A DNA stretch of 6,624 nucleotides from an uncultured bacterium (GTDB lineage Bacteria > Gemmatimonadota > Gemmatimonadetes > Palauibacterales > KS3-K002), in assembly GCA_947581845.1 (NCBI GenBank), contig CANPVY010000198.1, positions 1-6,624 on the forward strand, written 5' to 3'. The position numbers and the translations under genes were made by a program. Below, piece after piece: positions 5,434-6,624 of this stretch. The notes under the pieces were generated by a model. That model searched no databases, was not told the DNA's origin, and saw nothing but the letters and a program-made list of their open reading frames with translations. How positions within the stretch are numbered: position 1 is the stretch's first letter; each line of letters opens with the position of its first letter.

Positions 5434-6624
5434 ATGGAAGACAGCCTGTTCGACCCGAGGGTCACCGAGCAACGCAACCCGAGGACGGCCGAGATCGACC
5501 TGGCCGGCCCACTGGAGATCGTCGATCTGATCAACGCCGAGGACCGCACGGTGCCGGACGCGGTGCGTGCGGAGCGCGAACGGATCGCGCGGGCGATCGA
5601 GATCGCGGTGGACTGCTTCAAGCGCGGCGGTCGGCTCATCTACGTGGGTGCCGGGACGAGCGGTCGCCTGGGCGTGCTCGATGCCACCGAATGCCCGCCG
5701 ACCTTCGGTGTCGATTTCGACATGGTGCAGGGCATCATCGCCGGCGGCTACGCGGCGCTCACGCGCAGCCAGGAAGGCGCCGAGGACCGCGCCGAGGACG
5801 GCGCAACCGCGGTGGACGATGCGAAGGTCGGTCCCGACGACTTCGTCTTCGGCATCGCGACTTCGAGCACCACACCCTACGTGCGCGGTGCCCTGGCTCG
5901 CGCGGCCGAACTGGGGGCGCGGACCGGCTTCCTTTGTTGTACGGAACCGGGCGAAGAGATGCGGCAGCTTGTGGACGTATGCGTGGTGCCGCTGGTCGGT
6001 CCGGAAGTGATCGCCGGCTCGACGCGTATGAAGGCGGGCACCGCCACCAAGCTGGTGCTCAACTCGCTGACCACTGGTGCGATGATCCGGCTGGGCAAGG
6101 TCTACGGAAACCTGATGGTCGACCTGCGGGCGTGGAGCGAGAAGCTGGTCGATCGGGCCCAGCGGATCCTGATGGCGGCGACGGGCTGCTCCCGTGAGGA
6201 AGCGCTAGAGGTCATCGAGGCGGGCGGGGGCTCGGTGAAGCGGGCCATCGTAATGAAAGGCGCCGATCTGAACGCCGAGCTGGCGGAACTCTATCTCGCC
6301 GAATCCGACGGGTTCGTGCGCCGGGCGTTGGGGTTGGCAGAGGCGGTGAACGCCTCGAAGGATCCCTATGGCTGCTATCCGGCAGCGCCGCCCAGCGAGG
6401 CGGTGCTGGAGGCGGTCCGCGCTGCGCTGCGCGACCTTCCGGAGCGGGTCGCGGAACTGACGTCAGGGGTCCCCGACGGTCGCTTGCGCGCGCGTCCCGC
6501 ACAGGATAAGTGGTGCGCGAACGAGCATATCGAGCACCTGATCGATTGCGATGCCCTGATGGTCCGGCGGATCGAAGCCATCTTGGCGAAGCAGGGCGCA
6601 CGGATTCAGGACCGCGACGACGAA
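5434..6624 (+). CDS. murQ: N-acetylmuramic acid 6-phosphate etherase fused to a DinB-like domain; 3' end cut by window edge
   Basis: MurQ cleaves the lactyl ether of MurNAc-6-phosphate to give GlcNAc-6-phosphate and D-lactate, a cytoplasmic step of peptidoglycan recycling. Residues 1-310 cover the whole etherase: TEQRNPRTAEID (11-22), the SIS-domain core VGAGTSGRLGVLDATECPP (71-89) with catalytic Glu86, EGAED with Glu117 (equivalent to E. coli Glu83 and Glu114), GSTRMKAGTATK (195-206), GKVYGNLMVD (221-230) and a C-terminal helical region. The frame then continues without a stop to the window edge. Residues about 331-397 resemble the first half of a DinB_2/YfiT-like domain: LPERVAELTSGVPDGRLRAR, then a KW...EHIEHL motif with His365 and His368, then an amphipathic helix. 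About 100 residues of that domain would lie outside the window. The start is ATG 5434 with GAGGGGG just upstream; the in-frame GTG 5413 is less likely. The gene is divergent from the amidohydrolase operon. Confidence 0.93.
   Translation, partial: MEDSLFDPRVTEQRNPRTAEIDLAGPLEIVDLINAEDRTVPDAVRAERERIARAIEIAVDCFKRGGRLIYVGAGTSGRLGVLDATECPPTFGVDFDMVQGIIAGGYAALTRSQEGAEDRAEDGATAVDDAKVGPDDFVFGIATSSTTPYVRGALARAAELGARTGFLCCTEPGEEMRQLVDVCVVPLVGPEVIAGSTRMKAGTATKLVLNSLTTGAMIRLGKVYGNLMVDLRAWSEKLVDRAQRILMAATGCSREEALEVIEAGGGSVKRAIVMKGADLNAELAELYLAESDGFVRRALGLAEAVNASKDPYGCYPAAPPSEAVLEAVRAALRDLPERVAELTSGVPDGRLRARPAQDKWCANEHIEHLIDCDALMVRRIEAILAKQGARIQDRDDE

Noticed and set aside
5691..6197. 168-codon plus-strand frame inside murQ
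   Set aside because: It is an out-of-frame shadow of the etherase core, whose own frame carries the conserved motifs.
6212..6601. 129-codon minus-strand frame opposite the murQ C-terminal part
   Set aside because: The Pro/Arg/Ser-rich translation has no domain. The opposite frame carries both the end of MurQ and the DinB-like segment.
1..6624. Mobile elements, CRISPR, tRNA/rRNA, riboswitch
   Set aside because: I saw no repeat arrays, transposase or integrase frames, terminal inverted repeats or tRNA-like cloverleafs. Coding density leaves only one 100-nt gap.

Overview
The window is GC-rich, gene-dense bacterial chromosome holding five protein genes and almost no non-coding DNA. It has bacterial Shine-Dalgarno sites, a short lipoprotein-type signal on one enzyme and a peptidoglycan-recycling gene. 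Codons favour G or C at the third position. A free-living, probably diderm, GC-rich bacterium fits. A Gemmatimonadota- or Acidobacteriota-like source is only a guess, because nothing here is phylum-diagnostic. There are no signs of phage, transposons, CRISPR or RNA genes.

Layout. Four genes run leftwards (minus strand) as one tight operon that begins near 5333. In transcription order they are an M20-family amidohydrolase (4152-5333), an endonuclease III-type DNA glycosylase (3466-4158), a gamma-glutamyltransferase with a lipoprotein-like signal (1689-3440), and an ABC exporter half-transporter (1-1687, cut by the left edge about 20-30 residues before its expected end). The first two genes overlap by 7 nt, the next gap is 25 nt, and the last gap is 1 nt. 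A 100-nt divergent intergenic region (5334-5433) separates this operon from a rightward gene (5434 to the right edge). That gene encodes N-acetylmuramic acid 6-phosphate etherase (MurQ) fused in frame to the start of a second domain that looks like a DinB/YfiT-type four-helix metal-binding domain. The right edge cuts the gene inside this second domain.

How the genes may work together. The gamma-glutamyltransferase would release amino acids and dipeptides from glutathione or other gamma-glutamyl compounds outside the cytoplasm. The amidohydrolase would deacylate small amides inside the cell, and MurQ would recycle MurNAc-6-phosphate. All three suit a salvage lifestyle, but the glycosylase and the exporter show no obvious link to this, so the operon may simply be a compact housekeeping cluster.

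Two observations stand out. The first is the MurQ-DinB-like fusion, an architecture I do not recall being described. The second is the exporter's Asp in place of the catalytic Glu after Walker B, which marks it as one half of an asymmetric heterodimeric ABC exporter and predicts that its partner lies just beyond the left edge. I see no wholly new multi-gene system in this window.
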